A stretch of 64,000 nucleotides of DNA from Allohahella sp002354735 (GTDB taxonomy: Bacteria > Pseudomonadota > Gammaproteobacteria > Pseudomonadales > Oleiphilaceae). How positions within the stretch are numbered: the stretch's first letter is position 1; the number at the start of each line of letters is the position of its first letter. This document shows positions 39,495-48,618 of the stretch, piece by piece. The stretch lies in contig NZ_CP172312.1 of the NCBI RefSeq assembly GCF_047946665.1, forward strand, positions 124,001-188,000, written 5' to 3'. Below the pieces are notes generated by a model that ran no database searches, was not told where the DNA came from, and saw only the letters and a list, made by a program, of their open reading frames with translations. A program made the position numbers and the translations under genes.

Positions 39495-40265
39495 ATGACT
39501 AATACCACCGATAAACCCTCTGCTTTTTCAACGCGCGAAAGCCTCGCACTGGTGCGAGGACTGATATTTTACGTTGGGTATGGCAGCACGATGGCTCTGT
39601 CCGGCCTGGCGGTTCTGATTGCCTCACCGGTGTGCCGTTTTCCCATGCGCTATCGTGTACTGTCGCAGTTCAGCATTGCGATCATTTACTGGGCGCGCCT
39701 CGTCTGTGGTATGCGCTTCATCTGTGAAGGCAGGGAACACATACCCGCGACGCCCTGCGTAGTGGTTTCCAACCACGAGAGCGCCTGGGAAACCTTCTTT
39801 CTAGGCTGGACCTTCCGGCCTCAGGCGACGGTGCTGAAAAAAGAGCTCCTGAATATACCGCTCTTCGGTTGGGGTCTTCGCATGCTCAGGCCCATCCCTC
39901 TGGATCGTGACAAGCCAACTGCAGCGCTCAAACTGGTCTTGCGTGAGGGTACCGCTGCTATCAGCGAAGGCTGCTGGGTGGTCATCTATCCAGAGGGTAC
40001 ACGCGTTCGTCCCATGATGACTGGTCGTTTCAACAAGGGGGGTGCGATGCTGGCCATTCGAAGTGGAGTGCCGATACTGCCCATTGCCCACAACGCCGGC
40101 AGCTGCTGGCCCGCGGGCCTGGTGCGCAAGTATCCAGGTCTTATCCGGGTGAGAATAGGCCGGCCAATCGAGACAGCCGGCCGAACAGTCGATGAGGTGC
40201 ATGGTGAGCTCGAATCGGCTATCCGGCAGGTCATGCAGGAGCTTAGAGTAGGCCAGGCCGTGTAG
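39495..40265 (+). CDS. plsC: 1-acyl-sn-glycerol-3-phosphate acyltransferase
   Basis: 256 residues; acylates lysophosphatidate to phosphatidate at the inner membrane. N-terminal membrane segments (about 20-45 and 55-72) precede the acyltransferase motif NHESAWETFFLG (H-x4-Glu type, common in this subgroup, where others have Asp). The later motifs PLDRDKPTAALK and VIYPEGTRVRP are also present. Possible operon with the RmlD-like gene (21 bp gap). Confidence 0.9.
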   Translation: MTNTTDKPSAFSTRESLALVRGLIFYVGYGSTMALSGLAVLIASPVCRFPMRYRVLSQFSIAIIYWARLVCGMRFICEGREHIPATPCVVVSNHESAWETFFLGWTFRPQATVLKKELLNIPLFGWGLRMLRPIPLDRDKPTAALKLVLREGTAAISEGCWVVIYPEGTRVRPMMTGRFNKGGAMLAIRSGVPILPIAHNAGSCWPAGLVRKYPGLIRVRIGRPIETAGRTVDEVHGELESAIRQVMQELRVGQAV

Positions 40266-40308
40266 GCCACTCGAGAACGCGTCAACTCGCCAATAGCTCA
40301 GATAGCCA

Positions 40309-40336
40309 TTGCTTCAGGTTACCTTCACGTTACAAT
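40309..40336 (+). promoter_or_regulatory. Candidate sigma-70 promoter of the cold-shock-domain gene
   Basis: TTGCTT (40309-40314), 16 bp, TACAAT (40331-40336). It would give a leader of about 130 nt before ATG 40476; long leaders are common for cold-shock mRNAs. No terminator is visible just before it. Confidence 0.45.
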
Positions 40337-40475
40337 AGCGCCTCGTGTGACTCAGTCGTCTGTAGTTTATGGACGGCAGCTTTGGTCTCACGCTGTCAAC
40401 GTTATCTCTAGCTCTACAAGCCAATCAAGCTGATTCCATCGTTTACTCAGCTCACAGCAAAGGTATTCAACACTT

Positions 40476-41111
40476 ATGAAAAATACAGGCTCATCCAATC
40501 TATTGCCTATCCTGATCTATGCTCTTGTGGCGCCTCTCGTATGTCTGGCTTTCCTCGCACTGTCCGGTGTATCGATCATCAGCCTTGTGGCTGACGATGG
40601 TCCCACCATTACCGCTTCGCCAGTATCGCCATTCATCTTCCTCATCAGTGCCAAAGGCTTCATGTTCTATCTGCTGATGGCAGTTCTGTTTTTCGTAGCC
40701 GGTTACCTGTCGTCACTCGTTCATCTGTTCGGCAAGAAGGACTCGACGCCCGCCGCCAGACCAACGCCAGCCTCACCTCGCACTAACTCCGCACCACGTG
40801 CGGCGACGGCAGCACAAACCAGAAGTCAGCCGGCACCGCGACAGCAGGATGCAGCGACGGCACCCGCGCAAGATTATGCCGACGATGACGGTGTACTTGG
40901 CGAAGAATACGGAACGGTGAAGTGGTTCAACGTGAAGAAGGGATTTGGTTTTATAACTCTGGACGACGGTGAGGAAATATTTGTTCATTTCCGTTCCATC
41001 AAAGGCGCTGGTCACCGGCACCTGAAGCCGGGGCAGGAAGTCCGCTTTAACATTGTGGAAGGCGAAAAAGGTCCTCAAGCTGAAGATGTATCGGTCGTGA
41101 GCGAAGGCTGA
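40476..41111 (+). CDS. Membrane-anchored cold-shock-domain protein
   Basis: 211 residues. Two hydrophobic segments (about 9-38 and 51-86) are followed by an Ala/Pro/Thr/Gln-rich flexible linker (about 90-135) and a complete cold-shock domain (145-208): GTVKWFNVKKGFGFI with RNP1 KGFGFI (155-160), RNP2 IFVHF (168-172), and PGQEVRFNI. The domain is expected to bind single-stranded RNA or DNA, and the topology places it on the cytoplasmic face with both termini inside. Standard CspA proteins are about 70 residues and soluble. Convergent with the 85-residue membrane protein. The function of membrane tethering is unknown. Confidence 0.85.
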   Translation: MKNTGSSNLLPILIYALVAPLVCLAFLALSGVSIISLVADDGPTITASPVSPFIFLISAKGFMFYLLMAVLFFVAGYLSSLVHLFGKKDSTPAARPTPASPRTNSAPRAATAAQTRSQPAPRQQDAATAPAQDYADDDGVLGEEYGTVKWFNVKKGFGFITLDDGEEIFVHFRSIKGAGHRHLKPGQEVRFNIVEGEKGPQAEDVSVVSEG

Positions 41112-41124
41112 CTCCAGTCAGCTT

Positions 41125-41382
41125 TCAGCCTAGCCGCAGTATGATCAGTGCGATATAGGCTGCCAGCGCAATGACCAGTGCTGGCACTAACATGGTCAGT
41201 GCCAGCAGGATAAGCAGCTCGTCGAACGCAGTGGCGAGCTGTCCCTTGATCAGAAATACAGTGCCAAGACACGACAGGGCTGTAATCACAGCAGCCAGAA
41301 AACTCGTGAAGCAGATCCGCTGATCGACACCTTTCTTCTCGAGCCAGCCTTTTCCCCTGCTTAAAGGTCCGCGCGGTGCCAT
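41125..41382 (-). CDS. Small membrane protein downstream of dapE
   Basis: 85 residues, family not recognised. A basic N terminus (APRGPLSRGKGWLEKKG) is followed by a membrane segment (about 25-46) and a longer hydrophobic hairpin (about 54-82, LLILLALTMLVPALVIALAA). The ATG at 41382 is six bases after the dapE stop, so it is the last gene of the dap unit. No strong ribosome site; translation may depend on coupling. Confidence 0.6.
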   Translation of the reverse strand: MAPRGPLSRGKGWLEKKGVDQRICFTSFLAAVITALSCLGTVFLIKGQLATAFDELLILLALTMLVPALVIALAAYIALIILRLG

Positions 41383-41388
41383 CGACGT

Positions 41389-42549
41389 CTAGCGCTGATC
41401 AGTGACCAGCAGACGTTCCATGATGCGCTCATAAATTTTGGACAGTGTTATTAAATCTTCGGCGCTCACCTGCTCATCAATGCGGTGGATGGTAGCGTTC
41501 AGTGGCCCCAATTCGATTACCTGCGCGCCTGTAGGTGCGATAAAGCGCCCATCAGACGTGCCACCTGAGGTCGAGAGCTCAGACGGATAGCCACAGATGT
41601 CCTGGACGGCAGCCTGTGCAGCCGCAACGAGGTCACCGGCTTCTGTCAGAAAGGGGAGGCCATTTATCGTCCACTCGATGTCATAATCCAGCTCATGCTT
41701 GGCGAGTATGGCCGCAACCCTCAGCTGGATCGTTTCTACATCGAGCTCTGTGGAAAAACGCAGATTGAACACCGCCTCCAGGCTGCCAGGTATGACATTT
41801 GTAGCACCAGTACCTGAGTTGATGTTTGAGATTTGCAGCGTTGTGGGTGGAAAGCTGTCATTGCCCCCATCCCACTCCTGATGCGACAACTCATGAAGCG
41901 CTGCCATCGACAGGTGGATAGGGTTTCTCGCGAGGTGTGGGTAGGCGACATGCCCCTGAATACCCTTGACTGTCAGCACCGCGCCCAGCGATCCACGGCG
42001 ACCATTCTTTATGATGTCGCCTACCTTTCTGGTGCTGCTGGGTTCGCCAACCAGGCAGTAGCGGAATTTCTGACCAGCCGCTTCCAGATGCTCGATGACT
42101 TTGACTGTTCCGTGAACAGCCTTGCCTTCCTCATCACTGGTGATCAAGAGGCCTAGCGAGCCCTGCAGCTCAGGATGGCGGCCGAGCAAGCGTTCGCAGG
42201 CGGTAATAAAGGCCGCAATGCTGCCTTTCATGTCTGCCGCACCTCGTCCGTGGAGCATGCCATCCCTGATAAGACCTTCGAATGGCGGATGCGTCCATTG
42301 CGTGGCCGGTCCCGTGGGGACTACATCGGTATGGCCGGCGAATACGAAGCGCGGAGCTGTATCTCCCCGCGTGGCCCACAGGTTCTCGACATCGCCAAAG
42401 GGCAGTCGCTGACAGTTGAAGCCGAGCGGTTCCAGCCGGGACGCAAGCAGGTCCTGACACCCAACATCGAGGGGAGTGACCGACGCCCGACGTATCAATG
42501 CCTGTGCCAGTGCGAGTGTAGGGTCTGAGGCGTAGTCATGGCTGGTCAT
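41389..42549 (-). CDS. dapE: Succinyl-diaminopimelate desuccinylase
   Basis: 386 residues; zinc-dependent hydrolysis of N-succinyl-LL-diaminopimelate in lysine/peptidoglycan precursor synthesis. M20 peptidase motifs: AGHTDVVPTG (metal ligands), HGRGAADMKGSIAA, SDEEGKAVHGT (catalytic Glu and metal Glu), and the C-terminal STSGGTSDGRFIA. Starts 12 bp after dapD with GGAAG upstream. Confidence 0.97.
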   Translation of the reverse strand: MTSHDYASDPTLALAQALIRRASVTPLDVGCQDLLASRLEPLGFNCQRLPFGDVENLWATRGDTAPRFVFAGHTDVVPTGPATQWTHPPFEGLIRDGMLHGRGAADMKGSIAAFITACERLLGRHPELQGSLGLLITSDEEGKAVHGTVKVIEHLEAAGQKFRYCLVGEPSSTRKVGDIIKNGRRGSLGAVLTVKGIQGHVAYPHLARNPIHLSMAALHELSHQEWDGGNDSFPPTTLQISNINSGTGATNVIPGSLEAVFNLRFSTELDVETIQLRVAAILAKHELDYDIEWTINGLPFLTEAGDLVAAAQAAVQDICGYPSELSTSGGTSDGRFIAPTGAQVIELGPLNATIHRIDEQVSAEDLITLSKIYERIMERLLVTDQR

Positions 42550-42561
42550 GAGGTCTTCCGT

Positions 42562-43614
42562 TCAATCGTTCTTGTGAAGCATGCTGTTGAGTTCTACAAC
42601 AGTCCTGTTACTGACTGCCTCGATCCGTCCGTTCAGCGAGTTGCGACGGAACTGTAAATCGCTCTCACCCGCCAGCTCGCGAGCTTTTACAGCCTTCAGG
42701 GCCTGGCCCTCATTATCGATCAGCGTAACTTTCGCACCAGCTGTAAGATAAAGACCAGCTTCGACAATGCAGCGATCGCCAAGCGGTATGCCGATGCCCG
42801 CATTGGCACCTATCAGGCACTGCTTGCCAACCGAAATAATCATCTTTCCACCGCCGGACAATGTACCCATGGTGGAGCAGCCACCGCCGAGGTCCGAGCC
42901 CTCGCCAACCATGACGCCAGCTGAGATACGCCCCTCGATCATAGATGTGCCTTCAGTACCGGCATTAAAGTTGACGAAGCCTTCGTGCATGATCGTGGTG
43001 CCTTCCCCGATGTAGGCGCCAAGCCGAACCCGCGCCGTGTCAGCAATTCGAACGCCAGCAGGAACAACGTAATCTGTCATGGGCGGAAACTTGTCGACTG
43101 ATTTGACCGACAGCCACTGACCCTTGCTTCGGGCTGCCAGCCGTCTCGCCGGTAGCTCACGGAGATCGATTGGCCCTTCGCTGGTCCAGGCCACATTGGG
43201 GAGCTGGCCGAACACTGACTCGAGGCTGATGGTGTGCGGCTTCGACAACCTGTGAGAAAGCACCTGCAGCCTCAGATAGGCGTCCGGTGTGCTGGCCACG
43301 GCTTTTGAGGCATCAACAAGTGTCGCGACAACAATGCTGTTTGTCGGTGCGCTTTCTCTCAATGCCTCGGCTGCCGCACTCACCGCATTGGCCTCGCCTG
43401 AATGCGATTGCTGCAGCGCTTCAGCGAAAGCGTCTGCCTGCGCCAATGTGATTTCGCGATAGCTCAGCTCTGGCGTCAATTTGAAATGCTTCGTGGCCAG
43501 TGTGGCGACATCGCTTTCAAGTGAAGCGTCAAAGGTCAGGGGCAGGGGATACAGGGTATCGAGAAGATCGCCAGAATTATTACGAGCAGCGATACCGATT
43601 CCGAATAGAAGCAT
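42562..43614 (-). CDS. dapD: Tetrahydrodipicolinate N-succinyltransferase (long type)
   Basis: 350 residues; transfers succinyl from succinyl-CoA to tetrahydrodipicolinate. The length and N-terminal domain (LFGIGIAARN, about 1-150) match the long form found in Pseudomonas and actinobacteria rather than the 274-residue enteric form. The left-handed beta-helix region (about 175-300) has repeated hexapeptides: VRLGAYIGEGTTIMHEGFVN, NAGTEG, GRISAGVMVGEGSDLGGG. AGGA lies seven bases before the ATG. 63 bp separate it from glnD. Confidence 0.95.
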   Translation of the reverse strand: MLLFGIGIAARNNSGDLLDTLYPLPLTFDASLESDVATLATKHFKLTPELSYREITLAQADAFAEALQQSHSGEANAVSAAAEALRESAPTNSIVVATLVDASKAVASTPDAYLRLQVLSHRLSKPHTISLESVFGQLPNVAWTSEGPIDLRELPARRLAARSKGQWLSVKSVDKFPPMTDYVVPAGVRIADTARVRLGAYIGEGTTIMHEGFVNFNAGTEGTSMIEGRISAGVMVGEGSDLGGGCSTMGTLSGGGKMIISVGKQCLIGANAGIGIPLGDRCIVEAGLYLTAGAKVTLIDNEGQALKAVKARELAGESDLQFRRNSLNGRIEAVSNRTVVELNSMLHKND

Positions 43615-43677
43615 GAGAGGTCCTGTTGAGTGGTTAAAAACTGTACATGTCTTGAGGTAAAACTTACTGCCGCCTGT

Positions 43678-46608
43678 TCAGGCAGCATTCTCGTTGGCTC
43701 GATCAAGCACTTCGCAGAGCATTTGCTGCAGCTCGGTGCAGCGCTCAGGGTTGGACAGTGGCGAGTCATCCGGTTCGCAGATTTCGAAACTATCCTCGAC
43801 CCGCTCACCAAGCGTGGCGATTCGTGCTCTCAATATCTGCACATTCATCGTGACGAACACCGAAGCGATTCGGGCGAGGACGCCAGAGCGATCCGGGGTC
43901 ACGACCGAGAGTATGGTGCGCATGGTATCAGCATTATTGCTCAGTACCACCTCTGTGGGGAAACTGAAGTACTGTAGCTGACGTGAGGTGCGTCGGTTCT
44001 GTCTTGGCGGCGGCAGAGGTCTATTATTCTGAATGGCGTCGAGCACCTCCATCAGATTCTTCAGAATATCCTGCCGGGGAATGAGCATATCGCGACTGTC
44101 GGTCTCGCTGACGATGAACAGGCTCAGGCTCAGGCCACCTTCGACCTGAAATATACGTGCCTCTAGAACCCCGAGGTCCAGTTTGTCAAAAGTAGAGGCG
44201 ATGCCCGCAAACAGCCTCTCCTTGTCCTCCATGTACACCAGCACCTCCAGATAGCCGGCGGCCGTCCCACCACGCGCCTGCTCGATACTCACAAGCGGTG
44301 CTGTACTGTCGCCATGACGCAGAATGGTCGCCGTCTGGCTGGCAATGTCGCGGGTCGAGTCCTGCTGGAAATATTCATCGTCGAGCTGGTTCCAGAGCGC
44401 TGAGAGCTGTGCTTCGGTAAATTCCTCATCCTCCAGCAGAATTTCCAGAACCTCTGAGCGGGTGCTGGCAATCCACTCCTCTCGGTTGATGGCCTTGCCC
44501 TTACCGCGCGCCAGGGCCGCTCGTGTTTCGGTGTAGAGGTTTTGCAGAAGCACCGCGCGCCAGGAGTTCCACAGGTTCGGGCTCGTGGCGGCGATATCGC
44601 ACACGGTCATGGCGTAGAGATAATCGAGGTGTATATTGCTGTCGAAGCGCTGGGCAAACTCGTGAATGACCACGGGATCGCTGATATCACGCCGCTGGGC
44701 GGTCGTGGACATCATAAGGTGGTTTTCCACCAGCCAGGCCAGTAGAGAGGTATCACGTTGACTCAGTTGATGACGCCTGGCAAATTCCCGGACTTCCTCT
44801 GCGCCGAGTTCCGAGTGATCGCCCCCGCGACCCTTGGCGATATCATGGAACAGGCCGGCGATGTACAGCAGCTCGCGCTTGGGTAGCTTGGCAGCGAGAT
44901 CATGCGCATTCGGGAAGCGCGTCTTGCCGCTCTCCTGAAAAAGGCTGTCGATGTTCTCGATGAAATGCAGCGTATGGACGTCGACGGTATAGACATGAAA
45001 AAGGTCGTGCTGCATCTGGCCTTCGATACGGCCAAAGGCCGGGAGATACCGGCCAAGAACGCCATAGCGCTTCATCGCACCCAGCGTCTTGTATAGCTCG
45101 TGGGGTGTCTTGAGAATTTCCATGAAGAGCGAAGTGTTGATCAGATCCCTGGAAAAGCGCTCCGTGATGAGGTGCAGATTTTCGCGAATGGCGCGAATGG
45201 TATCCGCACTAATGCCAAGCACATTTTCGTACTGCGCCAGCAAGAGAAAAACCTCAATCAGCGCGAAGGGCTGCTGCTGGAAGATGTCTGGAGACACAGC
45301 TTCGATGTAAAGATTGCGCACCTGGAATCGCCGGTTCAGGGCTCTGATGTTTTCACTACCGGTCTCGTGGAAATTACGGTGCACCTCATCGAAGTGCTGC
45401 AGCATCACATCGTTGAGTACCTGGATACTCTGGCTGTGCAGGTAGAACTCTCGCATCATGGCCTCTACCGCCTCGACCGCAATTGTCTCGGAGTCCTGAG
45501 TCATCAGCGCAAGCGTGCGTTGATGATCGAACAGCAGCCTGTTTTCGCTGCGTCTACAGATCCTGTGCAAGCCGAATCTCAGCCACCAGAGCACATTCTC
45601 CGCCTCTTTGAGTGCGCGGAACTCACTGCTGTTCAGGAAGCTGTAGTGCCCTATGTCGGCTGAGTCCTGCATGGTGCCCGCGACGTTATCCGGCATTTCG
45701 CCTTCGTGGATCTCATTGTCGAAGCTGAGCCCGGTAACAGGTTCGTCCTGGCTCCGGTCAGGACTCGAGCCGCCAATGCCACCATAGTATCGCTTGCTGA
45801 TCCATCCGATGGTCTGCACATCACGCAAACCGCCGGGCGAGGTCTTCAGGTTTGGTTCGAGGTTGTATTCTGTGTCTTCGTACTTCTTGTGTCGCTGTGC
45901 CTGCTCCGAACGCTTGGCGATATAGAAATCCCGGCTGGTCCAGCTTTCATCACTGAATGCTCTGATCACCAGACTGGAATAGAGATCAGAGCTGCCGGCG
46001 AGCAGACGTGTTTCCAGGAGGTTCGTTGCTATGGTGATGTCAGCTGAGGCCTGTTCGATGCACTCGTCTGGTGTGCGTACGCTGTGGCCGATATCGAGTC
46101 CGAGATCCCAGAAAGACGCGACCAACTGGCTCAGACTCTGCTCAAGAACTGACTCCTGAAGATCCGTTGCGTCGGGCTCAGGCAGGAGGATCAGCAGATC
46201 GACGTCGGAATAAGGGAAGAGTTCGCCACGACCGTAGCCGCCCACCGCTATGAGGCAAAGCTGCGAGCCTACTTCTGACAGCAGGGTCTTCCATACCGTC
46301 TGCAGGGCCGAGTCCACCAGCACACTCCTTGCAGCCACGAGCGCGCGCACATCGAGCCCCGAGTCGAACGAGCTGAACAGCAGCTCATTGCCGTTTTGCA
46401 ACTGCTTCCGCAGCTCTGGAATGGCGCTGGCGTCTGGAAGGGTCGTACGAAGCTGCTCTATGACAGCCTCGATACTGGTAGGCAGCACAAAGGTCGTAGT
46501 CAGATCCGGCGCATTGGGCAGCGAGTTGCCCTGCAGGGACAGTGTGACCGTGTCGTGCGCGCTCGGCATGAGGTTGGCAGCGCTAGCGCTGAGTGCGCTC
46601 TTCGTCAC
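43678..46608 (-). CDS. glnD: Bifunctional PII uridylyltransferase/uridylyl-removing enzyme
   Basis: 976 residues; senses glutamine and uridylylates or deuridylylates PII. Domains: nucleotidyltransferase (GGYGRGELFPYSDVD, about 142-158), GlnE-like helical part with NLEPNLKTSPGGLRD, HD domain (HDIAKGRGGDHSELG, about 585-600), and two C-terminal ACT domains (about 770-850 and 890-970, the second beginning VVTPDRSGVLARIASVF). The ATG at 46608 overlaps the end of map by 26 nt. The first 25 residues are low in conservation. Confidence 0.96.
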   Translation of the reverse strand: MTKSALSASAANLMPSAHDTVTLSLQGNSLPNAPDLTTTFVLPTSIEAVIEQLRTTLPDASAIPELRKQLQNGNELLFSSFDSGLDVRALVAARSVLVDSALQTVWKTLLSEVGSQLCLIAVGGYGRGELFPYSDVDLLILLPEPDATDLQESVLEQSLSQLVASFWDLGLDIGHSVRTPDECIEQASADITIATNLLETRLLAGSSDLYSSLVIRAFSDESWTSRDFYIAKRSEQAQRHKKYEDTEYNLEPNLKTSPGGLRDVQTIGWISKRYYGGIGGSSPDRSQDEPVTGLSFDNEIHEGEMPDNVAGTMQDSADIGHYSFLNSSEFRALKEAENVLWWLRFGLHRICRRSENRLLFDHQRTLALMTQDSETIAVEAVEAMMREFYLHSQSIQVLNDVMLQHFDEVHRNFHETGSENIRALNRRFQVRNLYIEAVSPDIFQQQPFALIEVFLLLAQYENVLGISADTIRAIRENLHLITERFSRDLINTSLFMEILKTPHELYKTLGAMKRYGVLGRYLPAFGRIEGQMQHDLFHVYTVDVHTLHFIENIDSLFQESGKTRFPNAHDLAAKLPKRELLYIAGLFHDIAKGRGGDHSELGAEEVREFARRHQLSQRDTSLLAWLVENHLMMSTTAQRRDISDPVVIHEFAQRFDSNIHLDYLYAMTVCDIAATSPNLWNSWRAVLLQNLYTETRAALARGKGKAINREEWIASTRSEVLEILLEDEEFTEAQLSALWNQLDDEYFQQDSTRDIASQTATILRHGDSTAPLVSIEQARGGTAAGYLEVLVYMEDKERLFAGIASTFDKLDLGVLEARIFQVEGGLSLSLFIVSETDSRDMLIPRQDILKNLMEVLDAIQNNRPLPPPRQNRRTSRQLQYFSFPTEVVLSNNADTMRTILSVVTPDRSGVLARIASVFVTMNVQILRARIATLGERVEDSFEICEPDDSPLSNPERCTELQQMLCEVLDRANENAA

Positions 46609-47359
46609 GCAGCGTCAGTATTTCATAGCCGTCGCTGGTAACCAGTATGGTGTGTTCGAACTGAGCCGATAACTTGCGGTCCTTGGTGACGACGGTCCAC
46701 TTGTCCGGCAGCAGTTTTGTCTCCCGTCGGCCCTGGTTGATCATTGGCTCGATGGTGAAGGTCATGCCTTCTACCAGGGCCATGCCGGTGCCAGGTCGGC
46801 CGTAATGCATGACCTGTGGCTCCTCATGGAAAACCCTGCCAATGCCGTGCCCACAATACTCCCTGACGACTGAATAGTGGTGACTCTCGGCGTGGGTCTG
46901 GATGACATGACCAATGTCACCGAGTCGAACACCGGGCCTGACCATTTCTATGCCCTTGAACATGCACTCATGCGTAACCTGGATGAGCCGTTCCGTAGAG
47001 GGTTCGGGCGGGCCGATGATAAACATCTTGCTGGTGTCGCCATGGAAGCCATTCTTGATCACGGTGACATCGATATTGATGATGTCTCCGTTTTTCAGAA
47101 CCTTCTTGTCGCTCGGTATGCCGTGGCAAACCACATGATTCACGGAGGTGCAAATCGACTTCGGGAAGCCCTTGTAGTTTAGAGGTGCCGGAATGGCTTT
47201 CTGAACATTGACGATATAGTCGTGACAGATCCGGTCGAGGTCTTCAGTGGTCGCGCCTGCCACCACGTGCTCACCGATCATCTCGAGCACTTCTCCTGCG
47301 AGCCTGCCGGCAACGCGCATGGCTTCAATCTCTTCCTGATTCTTGATAGTGACCTTCAT
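46583..47359 (-). CDS. map: Methionine aminopeptidase type I
   Basis: 258 residues; removes N-terminal Met. Two-metal site residues are visible in ININIDVTVIKNGFHGDTSKMF (D, D), GHGIGRVFHEEP (H), TIEPMI (E) and QFEHTILV (E). Preceding block NHVVCHGIPSDKK has the substrate His. Divergent from rpsB, the common arrangement. glnD overlaps its stop. Confidence 0.97.
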   Translation of the reverse strand: MKVTIKNQEEIEAMRVAGRLAGEVLEMIGEHVVAGATTEDLDRICHDYIVNVQKAIPAPLNYKGFPKSICTSVNHVVCHGIPSDKKVLKNGDIINIDVTVIKNGFHGDTSKMFIIGPPEPSTERLIQVTHECMFKGIEMVRPGVRLGDIGHVIQTHAESHHYSVVREYCGHGIGRVFHEEPQVMHYGRPGTGMALVEGMTFTIEPMINQGRRETKLLPDKWTVVTKDRKLSAQFEHTILVTSDGYEILTLRDEERTQR

Positions 47360-47713
47360 GTTGACTGCTGGACCCGCCTCGACTCTGTAATGTGGCTATG
47401 TTAGCTGGTTCCGGCCGTCAGTTCCATGTGCTTCAGGCGCTACAGCAAGCTTCAAATGGCTGGGGTCGCTGGGAGAGCAGAGCCAGTGGCAGTGTGGCAA
47501 GATGCCGTTACGCTGGCGTATCGCTTCGTACTATGGTATAAAACGCGCCCTAAAATTCCCGTCTTGGTGTCGGGTCCTGAGTTCTTGCTCTGGGCCGTCT
47601 CGCCGGGAAAATACGCACATGCTTCGACACGAACATTGGGTGCCGTCAATAGAAGATGGTTGATGTCCGGGAAGCATGGAAGTTCCAAACCCGAACTAGA
47701 GAGTACAATTGTT
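47360..47713. promoter_or_regulatory. Divergent map/rpsB intergenic region with rpsB leader
   Basis: 354 bp. An in-frame extension of rpsB back to 47426 exists but lacks conservation with S2, so this is noncoding. TACTATGGTATAAAAC at 47529-47544 supplies plausible -10 elements, with TTACGC about 18 bp upstream; the resulting leader of 150-170 nt would fit the translational feedback by S2 known for rpsB-tsf operons. I could not fold it with confidence. Confidence 0.45.
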
Positions 47714-48496
47714 ATGGCTGCTGTTTCAATGCGAGACCTGCTTAAGGCAGGTGCACACTTCGGTCACCAGACCCGTTTCTGGAACCCGAAAATGCGTCAC
47801 TATATCTTTGGTGCACGCAACAAGATTCATATCATCAACCTTGAGCAGACCGTCCCTGCGCTGAACGAAGCACTCCAGTTCGTTCACAACCTGGCAGAGC
47901 GCAAGAACAAGATCCTGTTCGTCGGCACCAAGCGCGCCGCCAGCAAGATCGTCAAGGAGCAGGCTGAACGCTGCAACATGCCTTACGTCAACCACCGCTG
48001 GCTCGGCGGCATGCTGACCAACTACAAGACTATCCGTCAGTCAATCAAACGACTGCGTGAGCTTGAAGGCCAGCAGACCGATGGCACTTTCGAGAAGCTG
48101 ACCAAGAAAGAAGCGCTCATGCTGACCCGCGAGAGAGAGAAACTCGAGCGCAGCATCGGTGGTATCAAGGAAATGGGCAGTCTGCCAGATGCGCTGTTCG
48201 TGATCGACGTCGATCATGAGCGTATTGCCATCAAGGAAGCCAACAAGCTCGGCATTCCAGTAGTCGGTATAGTTGATACCAACAGCGATCCAGACGGTGT
48301 CGACTTTGTCATCCCTGGTAACGATGATGCGATTCGTGCGCTGCAGATCTACATCGGTGCCATCGCTGATGCCTGTCTCGAAGCTCAGGCTGAAGGTGCT
48401 GGTAGTGCAGATGAGTTCATCGAAGTCAATGACGCCATGGAAGCAGGTAAGACTGCTGACGCAGCTGGCGATCAGGCTGCTTCCGAAGGCGCCTGA
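47714..48496 (+). CDS. rpsB: 30S ribosomal protein S2
   Basis: 260 residues. The canonical start VSMRDLLKAGAHFGHQTRFW fixes ATG 47714. NKIHIINLEQT, FVGTKRAA, NHRWLGGMLTN, PDALFVIDVDHE and GIPVVGIVDTNSDPD are conserved S2 blocks. The C-terminal 30 residues are acidic and Ala/Gly-rich. First gene of the large plus-strand cluster. Confidence 0.98.
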   Translation: MAAVSMRDLLKAGAHFGHQTRFWNPKMRHYIFGARNKIHIINLEQTVPALNEALQFVHNLAERKNKILFVGTKRAASKIVKEQAERCNMPYVNHRWLGGMLTNYKTIRQSIKRLRELEGQQTDGTFEKLTKKEALMLTREREKLERSIGGIKEMGSLPDALFVIDVDHERIAIKEANKLGIPVVGIVDTNSDPDGVDFVIPGNDDAIRALQIYIGAIADACLEAQAEGAGSADEFIEVNDAMEAGKTADAAGDQAASEGA

Positions 48497-48511
48497 GCCT
48501 TTGTCGGTACG

Positions 48512-48593
48512 GCCAGGTGAGCGTTGCACGACGCCGCACCTGGCACTTATTTCAGAGATGGTTGCGACGTTGCACACCATCTGTCTTATTTTT
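48512..48593 (+). terminator. Two hairpins between rpsB and tsf (attenuator)
   Basis: First stem GCCAGGTG (48512-48519)/CACCTGGC (48537-48544) with an inner GCGT/ACGC pair. Second stem AGATGGT (48556-48562)/ACCATCT (48576-48582), followed by GTCTTATTTTT. A partial terminator between rpsB and tsf is known in other gammaproteobacteria and would set the S2:EF-Ts ratio. Confidence 0.7.
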
Positions 48594-48618
48594 CGATTAG
48601 TCTACGAGGAACTTATAG

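Noticed and set aside
42175..42528. 117-residue plus-strand ORF antisense to dapE
   Set aside because: Composition is that of a shadow frame opposite conserved dapE motifs; no ribosome site or family match.
47426..47713. Long N-terminal extension of S2
   Set aside because: The frame is open but S2 proteins begin at the VSMRDLLKAG block; the extension lies in the expected promoter/leader region.
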